DNA of 64,000 nt from Gracilaria gracilis (Eukaryota > Rhodophyta > Florideophyceae > Gracilariales > Gracilariaceae). Positions 51,688 through 63,825 of this stretch are shown here, piece after piece. Both the position numbers and the translations under genes were made by a program. The stretch covers positions 496,001 through 560,000 of the forward strand of contig JARGSG010000218.1 of assembly GCA_030374805.1 (NCBI GenBank), written 5' to 3'. The notes beneath the pieces were generated by a model. The model was not told the origin of the DNA. It ran no database searches and saw only the letters and a program-made list of their open reading frames with translations. How positions within the stretch are numbered: position 1 is the stretch's first letter; every line of letters begins with the position of its first letter.

Positions 51688-54600
51688 ATGGCGCGGAAGA
51701 AAAGGAATCGTAATCGCCGCCGCCGAAAGTTTCTTCTGCTAGATGTCTTGGAGCAAGCCGATGTCGGCATGCAACAGCTCGTGACCGAGGCCCAAGCACA
51801 TGCCCACGGCCAAAGCAAAACAAGGCAGCTCAACGAAAAGGCTCAAGCGGCAAACACAAAGCTGTTGGCAGACGCAGAGGGAATCACGGAGCTGTATCTC
51901 TCAAGAGTTCCGCACACCATGACCGCCCAGAGCCTCGTTGTCCTTCTCCTCCAAGCTCTCTTTGACAAACGATTGATTACGCTTGCGGAGGCAAACGCCC
52001 ACTTCGACATCGGCACTGCTACAAAGGCATACGTTTTGCGCTGCGAGATTCGACCCAGGACCAAATACAAGAACACGCTGGCGTTCGTGACTGTGTGCAG
52101 CCTTGAAATTGCGCAGGCACTGGTGAACTGTTCTCCGGTCGGCACACCGCAGGCTTGCATTCGCATTGGTCTAGGCAATCGTCCCGCCATACCACCGGGG
52201 TCGGCGTGGCGCACCGGAAGTGATCCAGGAAGTACGAGGTGGAAAATTCGTTCCGTTCAGGTTGGAGAGAGAATCAGCGAGCTTTCCTTTTCTCCGTTTT
52301 GGGTTGAGCCGGAGGCTGTGGCCTTATCTGGCGACAGCCATGTGGAGTTGAGTCCGGTTGCCAGCGTTTTAGCGGTCACTCTTGGCAGAGAGAGGCAAAT
52401 GCTCCAGGGTGTTAAAGCTGAAGCTAAAACAACACACACGCAACTCACGGACTTCACAACCACTTCCGGGATGCTGAGAATTGAAATTGCGTTTCGCTCT
52501 ATCTGTGACGTTCCTCGCGCCGAGATCATTGAGAGCACTGGCAAGAAGGCGGTCTGTTTCTCAATTTCGAGGGCTCCTCGCTTGTTCCGTTCGTGTAATG
52601 AATCCGGCACCTCCCGTACGAAGAATTGGGATTTCTTGGTCGGTGGCGAAGAAGAAATTCGCTGGATTCGAACAGTGGACCCTACGCAAAACTCTGCTTT
52701 CTCGCGGGCAAGAGGGCTTCGCATCACGCTCAGTTCAAAGAATCTGAAGCTCTTTCTCCAGAAGCTTAATCAACTCTGTCTTATCGAATCCCCCACGCCG
52801 CCACTGGTGCCCATAACGCTTGTGGAAGAAAAAGAACCTCGGCATCAAATGACCATGTTTCAAGACGCCGCACGAGTGTTTGACATACCTTTCGCTGTAC
52901 GCTATGCAGTTGCCTGCATCCTTTCGTTAGGCACAGTGCGGGTCGCTGAAATCGATTTCGAGTTCTGGCAAGTTGTTTCCAATGAAATGACAGAACATGA
53001 AGCACTTTTCGTCCTGGAATGCATGTTGTATCGTCTCTCCAGTAATGAGGCCTACCGCAGGTATAACAATCCTATACGATTTCTTAGAAGCACAATGGAT
53101 TTGTTGAACATATCGGGCAAGCAACACGAAGTCGTAAAGAGGCCGAACTCAACATTGAATCTGACAGTGTTGGCACTGAGGACACAGAAGAGCTGATTAT
53201 GGAAAGATACGTGGACGAATTAAGACTGGATGAGTTGACTATTGACGTCGATCAAGATTCTGCAGGGTCTGCCTTCGAGGGGGACACAGCAACACAGGCT
53301 TCAATGGTGCAAAGACCGTCACGACAGCGTACTTATATCAGACGACTCATCTACACACCGACGCGAGCTATAGCTCTCAAAGCCGAACCCGACTTGCTTA
53401 ATCGCGTACTTCGGGAATTCTCCGAACACAAACATCGATTCCTTCGTGTTTCTTTTGCTGATGAAGACGGTAAGTCAATGGCCTACTCTGGATCAGAGGA
53501 CCTATTTGCCAGGGTTCGAGCTGCGCTTCGAAATGGAATATATGTTGCAGGTGAAAGGTTCGTGTTTTTAGCGTTCTCTAATTCACAGCTTCGGGACCAT
53601 TCCGTTTGGATGTACAACGAAACGCCTAGTGCCACATCCATCCCACCCACCGCTGATGACATTCGGGCTTGGATGGGCGATTTTTCCAAGATCCGGGTTC
53701 CAGGAAAGTACGTTGTTTTGTTCATGATTGATCTCAATGTCCATCATTATTGCATGTTCTAACTCTACCATCCGTGTTCAACTCGTTTATAGGTACGCTG
53801 CGCGGCAAGGACAAGCGTTCAGTTCTTCGCTCGGCACTCTCGAGCTGGGTCCGGATCAAGAAGAAATTATTACTGATATAGAGGATTCAAGAAGTAAGTA
53901 TTTGTTTTCAGACGGCATTGGAGTAGTTTCCCCGAACCTTGCAAGGGCCATGGCGAAAAAACTTCGGATCAACCGGACCAGAGACGTGCCTTCCGCTTTT
54001 CAGATCCGCTACGGGGGAGCGAAAGGGATGCTAGCTGTATGGGATAGTGCACTTCTACCCCGACGTCGAGGCACAGAGATTTCTCTCCGCCCAAGTATGA
54101 AGAAATTTGATTCTACCCACAGAGTGCTGGAGGTAGTCGCCTTGGCAAAATGCCTACCTCTTTTTCTCAACCGTCAGATTATCATGCTGCTATCCGGTCT
54201 TGGTGTACCCGACCGTCCATTCGAAGAATTACAGGCGAAGTTTCTTCTGCAACTCGACAGAGCTATGCGGAAAGATGGTGCCGGGGCTGCCCTTCATGTC
54301 TTGCATTCCAGTGGGTGCTGTTCAGCACCAAATGGAAAGCTTAGATCAAGTGCTCCGATGATGAACGCAGTTTCTTTCTTTCTTGCCGGTCTTACTTGCG
54401 TAGACTGTGAACATCTCTTCAACATCATGAATGCTTTTAGAAAGCGAATGATTAGAGGCGTCAAGGATCGGGCCCGGATTCCTCTCGACAGAGGGCAAGG
54501 GATCTGTGCAATTGGAGTTCTTGACGAACTTGGTGTATTGAATCCTGGAGAGATATTTTGTCAAGTTAGGGACCCTGTGAATGGACTACTTCGAATCATG

Positions 54601-55698
54601 ACAGGGTATGTAACTGTTGGAAGAAGCCCATGTCTTCACCCAGGTGATATTCAACCGGTTTATGCTGTCGATCACGAATCATTGCGCCACATGGTTGACG
54701 TGATTGTCTTTCCCAGGAAGGGTAAGAGGCCATTGCCGTCGATGCTGAGTGGAGGAGATTTGGATGGAGATATCTTCTTCTGTATCTTTGAAAAGAGCAT
54801 TTTGTACCCCAGAACGGTGCCTCACCCTCCAATGAACTATGAAGCACCCGCCCCTCGTGAGCTCGATCATGACGTACAATCTTGTGATGTGGCAGACTTT
54901 TTCGTGGAATATATTCGCAATGACAACTTGGGACAGATAGCGAATGCTCATTTGATCCATGCGGACAAAGAAGGAATATTCTCGACGAAATGCTTGAATC
55001 TTGCAAGTCTACATTCAACAGCTGTGGATTTTGCCAAGACTGGAATACGCGCCACTTTCAATCGAGAGCTGGCCCCTAAATACCAGAGAGGACAGTACCC
55101 AGACTTTATGGGTAAGCACAGAATTGTGTCGTACAAGTCTCGTAGGGTTCTTGGGAAGCTGTATCGCGCCTGTAACGCAAGTCGAAGTGACAATGAGAAT
55201 GATCTGGCCGTGTTCCCGAACCCAAACTCCGCCAGGGTGGATGCGATTATTGATTCTTTTCCAGATGGTGCCGAACATCAGAGGGAGGCAGATTCGCTTT
55301 GCAACATTTACAACTTTGAAATCAAACGACTAATGGATCAATATGGGGTGCAGAGTGAGGGCGAGATGGTGTCTGGTCAAGTTCTATCTTTTTCAGCCCG
55401 TCATGCACAGATCCAAGGGCAACGAGAGTACATGACTCTATTAACACGGATGAATAGACAGATGAACGAATTATGTTTTCAGTTTCGAGAGAAATTCTTT
55501 GATGGGTTTGGACAACGGTCAGGAGGGAGATACACAACTGACACATTCGTCAAGGCCTGTGCGTGGTATAGAGCATGTCAAAAGCAAGCTGAGAGAGATC
55601 GAGAAGGTGGTGAGACAGCACTTCTCAGTTTCCCTTGGGTTGTCTCTGATGTTTTGTTAGCAGTGATAAGAAATGGCTCCTTCCAGTGTGATGGTTAA
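51688..55698 (+). CDS. RNA-dependent RNA polymerase of RNA silencing (RDR)
   Basis: Exons about 51688-53133, 53181-53707 and 53793-55698; ATG 51688 (MARKKRNRNRRRRK). The N-terminal region has a basic start, helical SKTRQLNEKAQAANTKL and a possible RRM-like part, then SISRAPRLFRS..WIRTVDPTQ. The conserved catalytic half follows: RRLIYTPTRAIALK, NRVLREFSEHKHRFLRVSF, KYAARQGQAFSSS (created by splicing), SDGIGVVSP, IRYGGAKGML and the double-psi-barrel active-site motif GGDLDGD at 54751-54771, whose Asp residues bind Mg2+. These enzymes copy aberrant RNA into double-stranded RNA for Dicer, amplifying silencing. No helicase domain is fused. The main uncertainty is the first junction: frame 1 changes to frame 3 between 53088 and 53196. 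Confidence 0.93.
53134..53180 (+). other. Probable intron 1 of the RdRP gene
   Basis: 47 bp, GTAAAG donor, CTGAC branch-like motif at 53161, CACTGAG acceptor. Length and phase restore the downstream frame (..QHEV-DTEELIMERY..). A one-base indel is the alternative. Confidence 0.5.
53708..53792 (+). other. Intron 2 of the RdRP gene
   Basis: 85 bp, GTACGT donor, CTAAC at 53760-53764, TTTATAG acceptor. Splicing gives GKYAARQGQAF, matching the conserved KYAARLGQ-type block of RDR proteins, so the call is firm. Confidence 0.9.
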
Positions 55699-55888
55699 TT
55701 TTGAACCTAAGTTCACTCTCTGGCTTCAGGAGCCATCCTTAGTGTGAAGTTGAGAGCGCTTTGACTTTAAAAGTACACCTTGGCATCTTGAGGGTTCCCA
55801 TCTCCTATCTTTTCCCCCTTGATCGCGTTGGTGACGTCAGCCAATCGCACCATGACTGACACCTGGACCGAAGCGACAGAGTGGCATG

Positions 55889-56835
55889 AATCAAAGCTTT
55901 GCGAAGCTCGCTTCTCAAAGGAAAATCCCGCAAAGCTCCAGTGCAATAGAAGATGTTATTTTAGAAGCTGGTTGGGTAAAAATGAAATACAAGTTATCGT
56001 TAAGAAGCAAGGCCTCTTGCCTATAATTGCACTTTTCAGAGATACGGAGCATGCCAGAAAAAGATTTACTGTCCAAAAGTAATATTTAAATGAAACAAAA
56101 GCATGCATTGTTTCGATGTAGAGACAAGCTAAACTACATTCCGACTATGACATTCAGAGATTAACAAAATTTAAATGTATGTAGACTGTTTAAAAGCAAA
56201 TAGAGCAGTCCTCATCTATAATTGAAAACAATGTAATCTTGTTTATCTTCTAAATAATAGCTTTGTTGGGTATATGTGTTCTAATTTATAAGAGAGATGG
56301 CCATACAACAAACAAACAGATAATCTACTTGGAATACAGAAAAGTTTCCAAAATTTGTTTTAGAACGAATGTGTGATTGTCACTAATTTTTTTCCCGATG
56401 TAAAGACACTTGGTAGTGTTGTTTGAACGAAACATATAATAGAGAGTTTCGTTTTTTACGCAATATTTTGGATGCCAACCACGATATGTCCCAAAACTAG
56501 CTCCTTGCGAGTACGTTTTTTCGTTCAATTTTAATTTGCAGGTATAGCAGTGATCTAATGTAGGGTTTGTCTACAAAAGAGAAGAAATGCGCCGTGTGAC
56601 ATGGCGCATTTTTTAAAAACTTTTATTGCACCGTACAGTAATACTTTTTTCAAAGAAAAAAGAGAGCATTCCAATTAATAGCGGTACATTTCGAGGGTGT
56701 ACCAATTAAATTTTGTAGGTTAGGACCGCCTAAAAATAGCTTGTTGCTGCTTTAAAACAGGTTTCGCTTTGAGCAAACACTGCCTTGAGCAAACCCCCAT
56801 CAGATCAGCCCGTTTGTTAGTAGGAGCTTTTCTAT
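55889..56835 (+). repeat. Hairpin repeat family, copy C
   Basis: About 0.95 kb, the closest relative of copy B over most of its length. It starts AATCAAAGCTTTGCGAAGC and ends GTTAGTAGGAGCTTTTC. Central hairpin at about 56588-56610 with one arm change (ACATGGCGCAT) that leaves a G-T pair possible in one strand. It begins about 190 bp after the RdRP stop codon. Confidence 0.8.
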
Positions 56836-57007
56836 TTGCTATGACCACCTGGCCAGCTATGAAGGTAAGAGAATATGCATGGAAACGTTTACGTTTATGT
56901 TTACGTTTACTCAAGTGTTGGCAGTTGCTTCTGTGCTTTATTTCAAAGTCTTTGCTTTTATATCTGTGACGAGTGTCCGCCAATGGCACACAACAAGCTT
57001 CCTTACA

Positions 57008-57490
57008 TCACACACCCATTGCCGCTGCGGCAGCTCCGACACCCTCTCCAAGAACATCAACACGAGGGTCACCCTCCCCAGCTGTAAGAATTTCTGGATG
57101 AAAACCTGGACAACTAAGACATGTAGGTGGCATTGTGATAATCGGCGGGATTGTGATCTTCGGTGGGATTGTGATCCTCGGCGGGATTGTGATCCTCGGC
57201 AGGATTGTAATGAAAGGCTCAACCGTTACCTCTGGAACTAGGAAAGCAGGTTGGACTGGAGAAGGAGAAGGAGAAACACTGGGAGGGGAGAATATATTGT
57301 CCGGAAGAATGAAATAGTCCGGAAGAATGACATAAGGTTCGTGGTCGAGAACTTTGTTTGCTGTGGGAAGAGGGCTGTCAGCGAGTTTTGTCTTCACTGT
57401 TTCGTGAGTCTTTCCGGTGGTGTCGGAAGTGGGGACGACTGTAGCATAGGATAGAGCGAAGCACAAAGTGAGAATGAGAAGGTTCTTCAT
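57008..57490 (-). CDS. Secreted Pro/Ile-repeat protein
   Basis: 160 residues from ATG 57490, signal peptide MKNLLILTLCFALSYA. The middle is Pro-rich (SPPSVSPSPSPVQP) and then a degenerate tandem repeat of ITIPP units (residues about 95-120), matching a DNA tandem repeat of about 18 bp at 57135-57210. Two cysteines (CLSC) follow, then an Ala/Gly tail. Pro-rich repeats suggest a cell-wall or matrix protein, an inference from composition only. No family recognised. Confidence 0.6.
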   Translation of the reverse strand: MKNLLILTLCFALSYATVVPTSDTTGKTHETVKTKLADSPLPTANKVLDHEPYVILPDYFILPDNIFSPPSVSPSPSPVQPAFLVPEVTVEPFITILPRITIPPRITIPPKITIPPIITMPPTCLSCPGFHPEILTAGEGDPRVDVLGEGVGAAAAAMGV

Positions 57491-57601
57491 GGCTGATATG
57501 GTTGTTATCGAAGCGAAAGTTCAGTTCGGTTTGTGTTCCAGGGTTGGAGAAGACGCGGGAAGAAATAGACTTGAACTGCTCTTTGGAAATGCCATCTACA
57601 A

Positions 57602-57609
57602 CTTATATA
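57602..57609 (-). promoter_or_regulatory. TATA box of the Pro/Ile-repeat gene
   Basis: TATATAAG on the minus strand, 112 bp upstream of ATG 57490. Confidence 0.5.
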
Positions 57610-60189
57610 GAAAAAGTCTGCTACAGAATCGATTTGTTGCCATCAATCAAGGGGATCTATATGGCGTTCTGTTCAGCTCATATCTACGACTCGATTAGTT
57701 TAGGCATATTGCTTTCGATTGAAGAAGATTTTGATCGTTACAAGAGGGTATGGGTTTTGGTTGTAGATAGCAATGTCTTTTTAAGTCAACGCAGATCAAT
57801 TGCTCGCTCGAAAGTGTAATTGGGTATGAACATAGCGATTTACGTTGGCGGAGAACACCCTTGACTGGTGAAATGATGGTCAGTCCGCAACTGGCGTGCG
57901 GTCCGATCTGTGGAAGCGTGAATGTGCTGTGCTCATCAGTTGCACGGTTACGAAGAGGACACACACTTGCTTCATGTTGACGAAAAAGTGGATGTTGAAA
58001 GAAGGATGTTGTAGATTGTCTCTCACCGTTGCGAGTTTGTCGGACTAAGCCATGTTCGTTGTTTGTCACAGGTTGCCAGTTGAAGTGAGCCTTTTTTTAT
58101 AGTGAAGAAAACTCGTTGGTGGACGCTGTGTGCTGATCATGATGGTCAGCACACAGCGTTCGAGACGTCATCATACTCCTTCGGACATGAAAGCCCCAAA
58201 TACATGTGTGAAGACTTCCTTTACCGCCAACAATCGTAGAGGGCGGTGTACCCCTCGTCGCCGTCGGGAAGGAACAGGTCGAACTGCAAAGTCGGAGACA
58301 TGTACAGTAGCTAACCGTGGTACTGCTCCTCCGGAAACAACGTCTTTGAAATCCATCATCTCAAAGAACATTGCTGTGAGGCTCCTATGTTATCATAATA
58401 TGATAGGAAGCGTTTCGGAGTATCTACCGCACCCTTCCCACGGCGACGGTCACTGAAGCTTCTAAGAAAGAAAGAGCTAAGGGCATGGATATACCTATGA
58501 ATACGGTCCTCATCCGTCATTAGCACGGTGTAAATGAAGAATCGGCGAAAATCGCCTGGGCCACGCTTCGCAAGTTGGACAAACGTCCGACAGAATACGT
58601 CAAAAGCACCCTCCTGTCGCCTATTGGAACGTTCCCCACGGCAGTCGTTAGTTGTGATGACAACCAATCGGTGATTTGGCATTTGCTCTGACAATGATGA
58701 AGGTCTACGCCCGTTTCCAAGGCAGAGTTCTACAAGCTCTTGCACAAAAAGGGACAATTCGCAGTTTCTACGATTTCTATCCAAAAAGTGAAAATCTGCC
58801 AATTTACAGAAAAATTCAATTTTTTAATTTTAAAAAGCTATTAGCCTAACATTTTTTCTTTCATAGAACTTCTCGAGTCTGATACACATGCAATTTCTGC
58901 TTGGGGTTCGCATTAAAAGTTTACTGTATTGGGTCTCGATAGTACAAAAACTGTTAATTAAATATGATGGCGCCAGAAAGAAGCTGTTTTTGGAAGCACA
59001 TTCGCTTTTGTTGCAAAATGCCTCGTTCGATGTTACACCAAGTACTTGAAGTATTTCATGAAATGTTTACGTACCAACGATAGCTTGTAAGGAAGTGGCT
59101 GTCCATGTGAGATGGAACCAAGTATGTGAGGGAATGGATAACTTTCATATTTTACGTTTTATTCCAACAAATTCCTATCTGCAAAGGAAAACAAAAAAAT
59201 GATCTCAATCCCTGTGACGCCTTCCAGGACGCTGCTACCAATGATACTTCTAAAGCATCTTGCTCTGCTACGGCACAGAAACAACATGTTTTAGAAACAA
59301 CACGTTTTGGATGCCCGTGAAAGACATCACGTAAAGTGTGCACATAAAGGTCGGCGATGACATACTGACATTAAAGTAATTTTAAGTTGCTGAAATAGTA
59401 ATTGTGTCCAGAACAATGATTTGTGAAACCTATTATGAAGTGTAAAATCATGAACATACACTATATTGGGCAATCGTGTTACAGTCAAATGATTTACAAC
59501 AATATCGTTGGTTTACTTGTTTTGGCCCTGATCACATACACGTTGCATTTTTAAATACGCTCAATGTAGATATATTGTTTTGGTAGATCGTTTGCTTCAG
59601 TTTTCTGGCGAATACTTCTTTGTTGACTGCAAAGCAAGCGCGGTTGTAGAATAACAGTTAATTCATCTAGGTTGCAATGCGCAAGAGCGGTGGGGAGTGT
59701 TGGGGTTCGATGCCTCTGATTTTACTGAAGAGGCACTACTGATGTTTTCTGCTTCAGAAAAGTAACGGTATTTTCGACAATTTAGATAATTCAGGTCCAT
59801 TAAAAGGCATGTTTTAGAAATTTTCTATATAAAAAGCATCATAAACAGGCATGCCTGAAATCCAATAGCACAATTAAAATTTCTTTGACACTGTAAAAGC
59901 TTTCGTTAACGTTGGGTGAACTTTGGTTTTTTTCCTTACAGTGTCAGATAGTGGACTTTCAGTATGTTTCTTCGAAAGTTGAACCAAAGTTATTGAACAT
60001 ATGCACGTTACATCTTTATAATCTTATGTCCAATATTTCAGACTGAGCCCATTTTGAGAAAAATTTTCAAGTGCGTTTCTTATGTTTAGGTTACGATCAT
60101 GAAAGTGGGTATATCTTTTTTATATCTTTTGTCATCAAAATCCCGCTGCACTTTGCTTCTAAAATCTGGAAAACATCCAAAATAAAAGC
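57610..60189. other. Intergenic
   Basis: No gene supported. A minus-strand TATAAAAAAA at about 58092-58099 precedes a 124-codon frame (57695-58069) that has no ATG. The frame 58356-58802 (minus) has no domain. A hairpin lies at 58123-58159. Confidence 0.4.
58123..58159. repeat. 14-bp inverted repeat
   Basis: Arms ACGCTGTGTGCTGA (58123-58136) and TCAGCACACAGCGT (58146-58159), loop of 9. About 25 bp right of the minus-strand TATA-like element, so it may be regulatory. Confidence 0.7.
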
Positions 60190-60640
60190 AAAATGTGCGA
60201 TTTAATACCACTATAACTTTTCTACGATTGACAGTACCAAACATTTGGTACGAAGAGAATATATATTTCTAGAAAAATGTTAAGAACAAAAGCAACTTTA
60301 AAAGTCGAAGTGGTTGTGAAATCTGGTCCAGAATGGGAAATTTTTGGATGTTGTTTTTCCATGCAAATGATCCAAATAGCTGTCCAAAAAGGAATCAAAA
60401 TGCGTCGTATGACACGGCGCAATTTGCATTGGTAAAATATAACTTGACATGATTTTTGATATTGGTGCAAGCATTCTATACATAAGCGGGAGGAAATGGG
60501 ATGTATTCCAATTTTGAACTACAATGCCAATATTGCAAGCAATTCTAGTTCTTTTGCCAGATTTGAACAACTTTGTCTCTGCTTTGGATCCCAGAATCGA
60601 GCTCTTTCCCCCTGAAGGAGCTTTGCATGTAAAAGATTTA
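60190..60640 (+). repeat. Hairpin repeat superfamily, variant D copy 2
   Basis: Shares with 28170-28805 the ACCAAACATTTGGTACGAA block (60236), GTCGAAGTGG..ATCTGG, GATCCAAATAGCTGTCC, and the hairpin region AATGCGTCGTATGACACGGC (60399). It ends near GAAGGAGCTTTGCATG at 60616-60631. The left end is not clearly defined. Confidence 0.55.
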
Positions 60641-61970
60641 TGTGTTTGGGCGTACTTTACTACTTCGTATCATACACTGCAAAAGCACGAGACGCTTTAT
60701 TGGAGGCCATAAGTAACATTTTTCAGTATGAAGGAAACCATCGATTTCACCGCTGTCCCCTGGGCTAGTCGATGTGCCTTTATATAAGGATACTAGCCGA
60801 CCTCTGGACTAACTGGTGTCGTACTACTTATTGAAAATAGTGGAAGTCTGTAAGTAAAGGTGTACGCATCTGTACGACACTAACAACTGTATGTAGGTTG
60901 GCCTTGAAGAGAGTACAGCGGGGTCATTTCTCTGTTTTGGACACTGTTGATCCCGAAAACAGCATGGAAGCATTGACTTTCGAGCATTTCTCTAATACTC
61001 ACAGGCTACACGTGTGGCGTGGCAATGCAAGTTGGGCCTAAGGAATCAGGCGAAAAACATGCAAAAACCCACACCACCCTTTATCCCAATAATGTGCACT
61101 TCTTCAAAATAAGCCAAAAAATAGAAGGACTGCGTTTCTGGAAGACTTGTCGAAGTTTGGCGTGTAACGCTACCCCGCAGTACAATCATTTCAAGAGCAT
61201 TATGACAGGGAATTCAAATAAATACTGTAAACTGTAAGGGTGGGAGATGCTGTGGCAAAAATCAGAAAAGATTCAAAGTTCGAATCCCAAGTAACCCTTT
61301 TCGAAAAGAACACATGTTTCGACTATCGGCAGCATCCCAAAACGATTCACAATCGCGACACATTTCCTTCCGAAAATCAGCTGCCGCAGCTGCAAGAAAT
61401 TTGTTTCGACCGCCAGGCGGTATGGATACTTGCCGCTGTTTTTGGGAGCTACTTTGATGCAAATTGAACTGCATATCAAGGACAGCATCTGTTTCAACAT
61501 CAAGATGGGGCTTTTCAGCGCCTATTGAGCTCAATCCTCTTGAATGAAACACAATACCTACCCTTGGTACAACGATAGCAGCGTGCGTGCTATCTAACCG
61601 CGTGTCAAAGTGCCCCTGCCATTCTCCAACTTCAGTGTAAAGAAACAACGTCATCCGCGAGGAAACCAAATCAGCGGCTTCTGGCATGTGACCCTGCTGT
61701 ACTCTTCGTATATGGACGAGTCTTCTGGCGGATCAACTCACGCGAAGTTGGTTGTGCCAACCGATTTCCCACTTTTTTCCAGCCATCAACACCGCCGTTG
61801 ACCGTCATCCTCGCTGCCTCCATCATCTATACTCCGCCACCTCTCCCATGAGGTCACCCGTCTCGACAGCCCTTTAAAGGCACTCACCCCGCTCTACACC
61901 GCATCAAAATGCTCTTTCGCCTGCTCTTCACAGCCCTTCAGCATCGCCGCTTCCACTTCTTCTCCCCGCC
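60641..61970. other. Intergenic
   Basis: Open frames on both strands at 61240-61687 lack domains and true starts are doubtful. A TTTAAAGGC element at about 61874 is the likely core promoter of the next gene. Confidence 0.4.
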
Positions 61971-62648
61971 ATGAAACTCCCTTTCTGCACCCTCCTCGCC
62001 GTGCTCTCCTTCGCACCGACCATCACTCATTCCCACTCGGTCCCCATCGCGCAGCCGTCGCCCTGCGCCATCCCCACCGGGCAGCCCTCGTTCATCGAGC
62101 CCTTTCCATCGGACGAGCTATTTCCTTCCGACGAGCTACTTCCTTTCGACGAGTCACTTCCTTCCGATGAGCCCTTCCTCCCTACGCCATCCAACCCCGC
62201 CCAGCTGGAACGCCCCGAGCCGTCAGTAGACCCTCTTCCCTTTCTCATAATCACATGTGAAGCTCTCGCCGGCTGCAACGCGCCAGATCGGCGTCGTTTC
62301 GACTGCACCAACGCTCAAGTCGATATCCAACCCAACCCCAACACCACCGTGCTGCTCCTCTCGCAACCCGACACGCTCCTCGGCTCCCGCGTCACGTACC
62401 GCGCGCGAGTGCGCGCCGCGTCCATAGGGGGAGGCGACCCAATCGCAACCATTCCGTGGGTGCCCACGGCGGCGGACGCCGCGTCGACCGTCTGCGTGGA
62501 GACGGAGCCTGCTCCCACCCTGTCCGTCGCCTCATTCGGCCTGCTGTTCATTGGGAATCCGTTCGGCACTTGCTGCGGCGCGTGCTCGTTTATCTCTGGT
62601 GCGAGCGTTGTTGTACCGCCGCCGTTGTCTTGCTGTCGCCCTTGTTGA
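61971..62648 (+). CDS. Secreted Cys-rich protein with acidic repeat
   Basis: 225 residues, ATG 61971, signal peptide MKLPFCTLLAVLSFAPTITH followed by SHS. Residues about 44-67 are four to five tandem variants of the five- to seven-residue unit FPSDEL, acidic and Pro-rich. A Pro-rich spacer leads to a domain with about ten cysteines, among them TCEALAGC, FDCTN and a hydrophobic terminal cluster (GTCCGACSFISG, LSCCRPC). The gene lies in a GC-rich block (61800-62700) unlike its AT-rich flanks. No family recognised. Secreted and repeat-bearing, it resembles wall or surface proteins only in general character. Confidence 0.6.
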   Translation: MKLPFCTLLAVLSFAPTITHSHSVPIAQPSPCAIPTGQPSFIEPFPSDELFPSDELLPFDESLPSDEPFLPTPSNPAQLERPEPSVDPLPFLIITCEALAGCNAPDRRRFDCTNAQVDIQPNPNTTVLLLSQPDTLLGSRVTYRARVRAASIGGGDPIATIPWVPTAADAASTVCVETEPAPTLSVASFGLLFIGNPFGTCCGACSFISGASVVVPPPLSCCRPC

Positions 62649-63316
62649 GTTTTTTTTGACGTGCGCGGTTTGTGACTATTAGTGCGGTCGCACGCGTGTG
62701 CTTGGGAAGGGATTAGATATCCCACTGTCGCGCTAACAGGGTGTCGTTGGGATTTTTGGATTTGAGAATTCTTGGCATGCTGTCAGGAGTTGACAAGACT
62801 TCTGTCATGGTTTCCGACGTGGACTACCCAAGGGTAGGAACGTTACCGTTGGCAGTTGCACCGATGTTGCAGGAGAAGTAGCATGGCTTCATCGCTTATC
62901 CCTTGCCGATGACCAGCAGGAAGAAATTTCCTGCTCAACGGCTTCTTGGAATTCAGAGCATGAAGATAAATTCTATTCCAAAAAGAGTACTACACAAATT
63001 CCTGCTACCCTTGTAGACACATTCCTAGAGTTTAGTAAAAGGATATAAATGGCTGTAAAAACAATCAACATTTGATGGTATTACGACATGGACATAACAA
63101 CCGGGCCATCTTCCACCGTAAGAAATGAGAGCATGAATTGGTTCACAGAAACCCATTGTATGTATACATCATTAGAGTACGAATGTAATACAATGGTGGT
63201 GAACGAAGTCTGGCCTTCTCGCGATGGAGGGGAAGGCAAGCTGACGCCACTTTTGTATACTTTGTAGAACTACATCTACAATTGAGGACTAAGCTACAAG
63301 CTAGCTACTGTCTCTG
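62649..63316. other. Intergenic
   Basis: Nothing supported. Confidence 0.5.
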
Positions 63317-63703
63317 ATGAGCGTGAGCTATAAGCCGATCACGGTGATCAAGCTTGACCTGGCTTGTAGTACAACGTTTGTATTACAACGAACCATTATG
63401 GGCACAATGATGCCCTGGTTATGTTCCATATCAATGAAAAAAATGTTGTTTAAATTTGTTGCAAAGGAGATACTGTTTCTCAGAGCAAAGCAATCGACTT
63501 TGAAAACGACTATATCAGTTGCAGGAAGAGCGGTTTTTACTGATGAACACGAGCAGGAAGAGGCAGGAATACTGCATATTATATGTTGTATTGACAGGTT
63601 GGACAAATTTGCATGTAATAGGCATCACCTCGTCGTTCTGAGCGGATTCAGTGTGGAGCTCATAAAGGAATTGAACGACCGCGCACGAAGATCGCTTGGC
63701 TAA
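63317..63703 (+). CDS. Hypothetical protein
   Basis: 128 residues from a real ATG. Composition is protein-like (AVFTDEHEQEEAGILHIICC, ELIKELNDRARRS) but no signal peptide, membrane segment or domain is seen. No TATA box clearly placed. It might be an exon of a larger gene. Confidence 0.3.
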   Translation: MSVSYKPITVIKLDLACSTTFVLQRTIMGTMMPWLCSISMKKMLFKFVAKEILFLRAKQSTLKTTISVAGRAVFTDEHEQEEAGILHIICCIDRLDKFACNRHHLVVLSGFSVELIKELNDRARRSLG

Positions 63704-63825
63704 AGCGAAGAGTGCGGCACAGTGACGAAGTCAGATCAGATGAGTCTGATCTATCCTACTTGGGCTTGATGAAGGGGCTTACAGTTCATGGCTCCGTGCA
63801 AGACACGTAGGCCATTGGGAAGAAT

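Noticed and set aside
57135..57320. Short tandem repeats as a CRISPR-like array
   Set aside because: Units of about 18 bp without spacers lie in phase within a coding sequence and encode ITIPP repeats.
57695..58069. Minus-strand ORF of 124 codons near a TATA-like element
   Set aside because: It has no ATG (opens with GTG) and no recognisable sequence feature.
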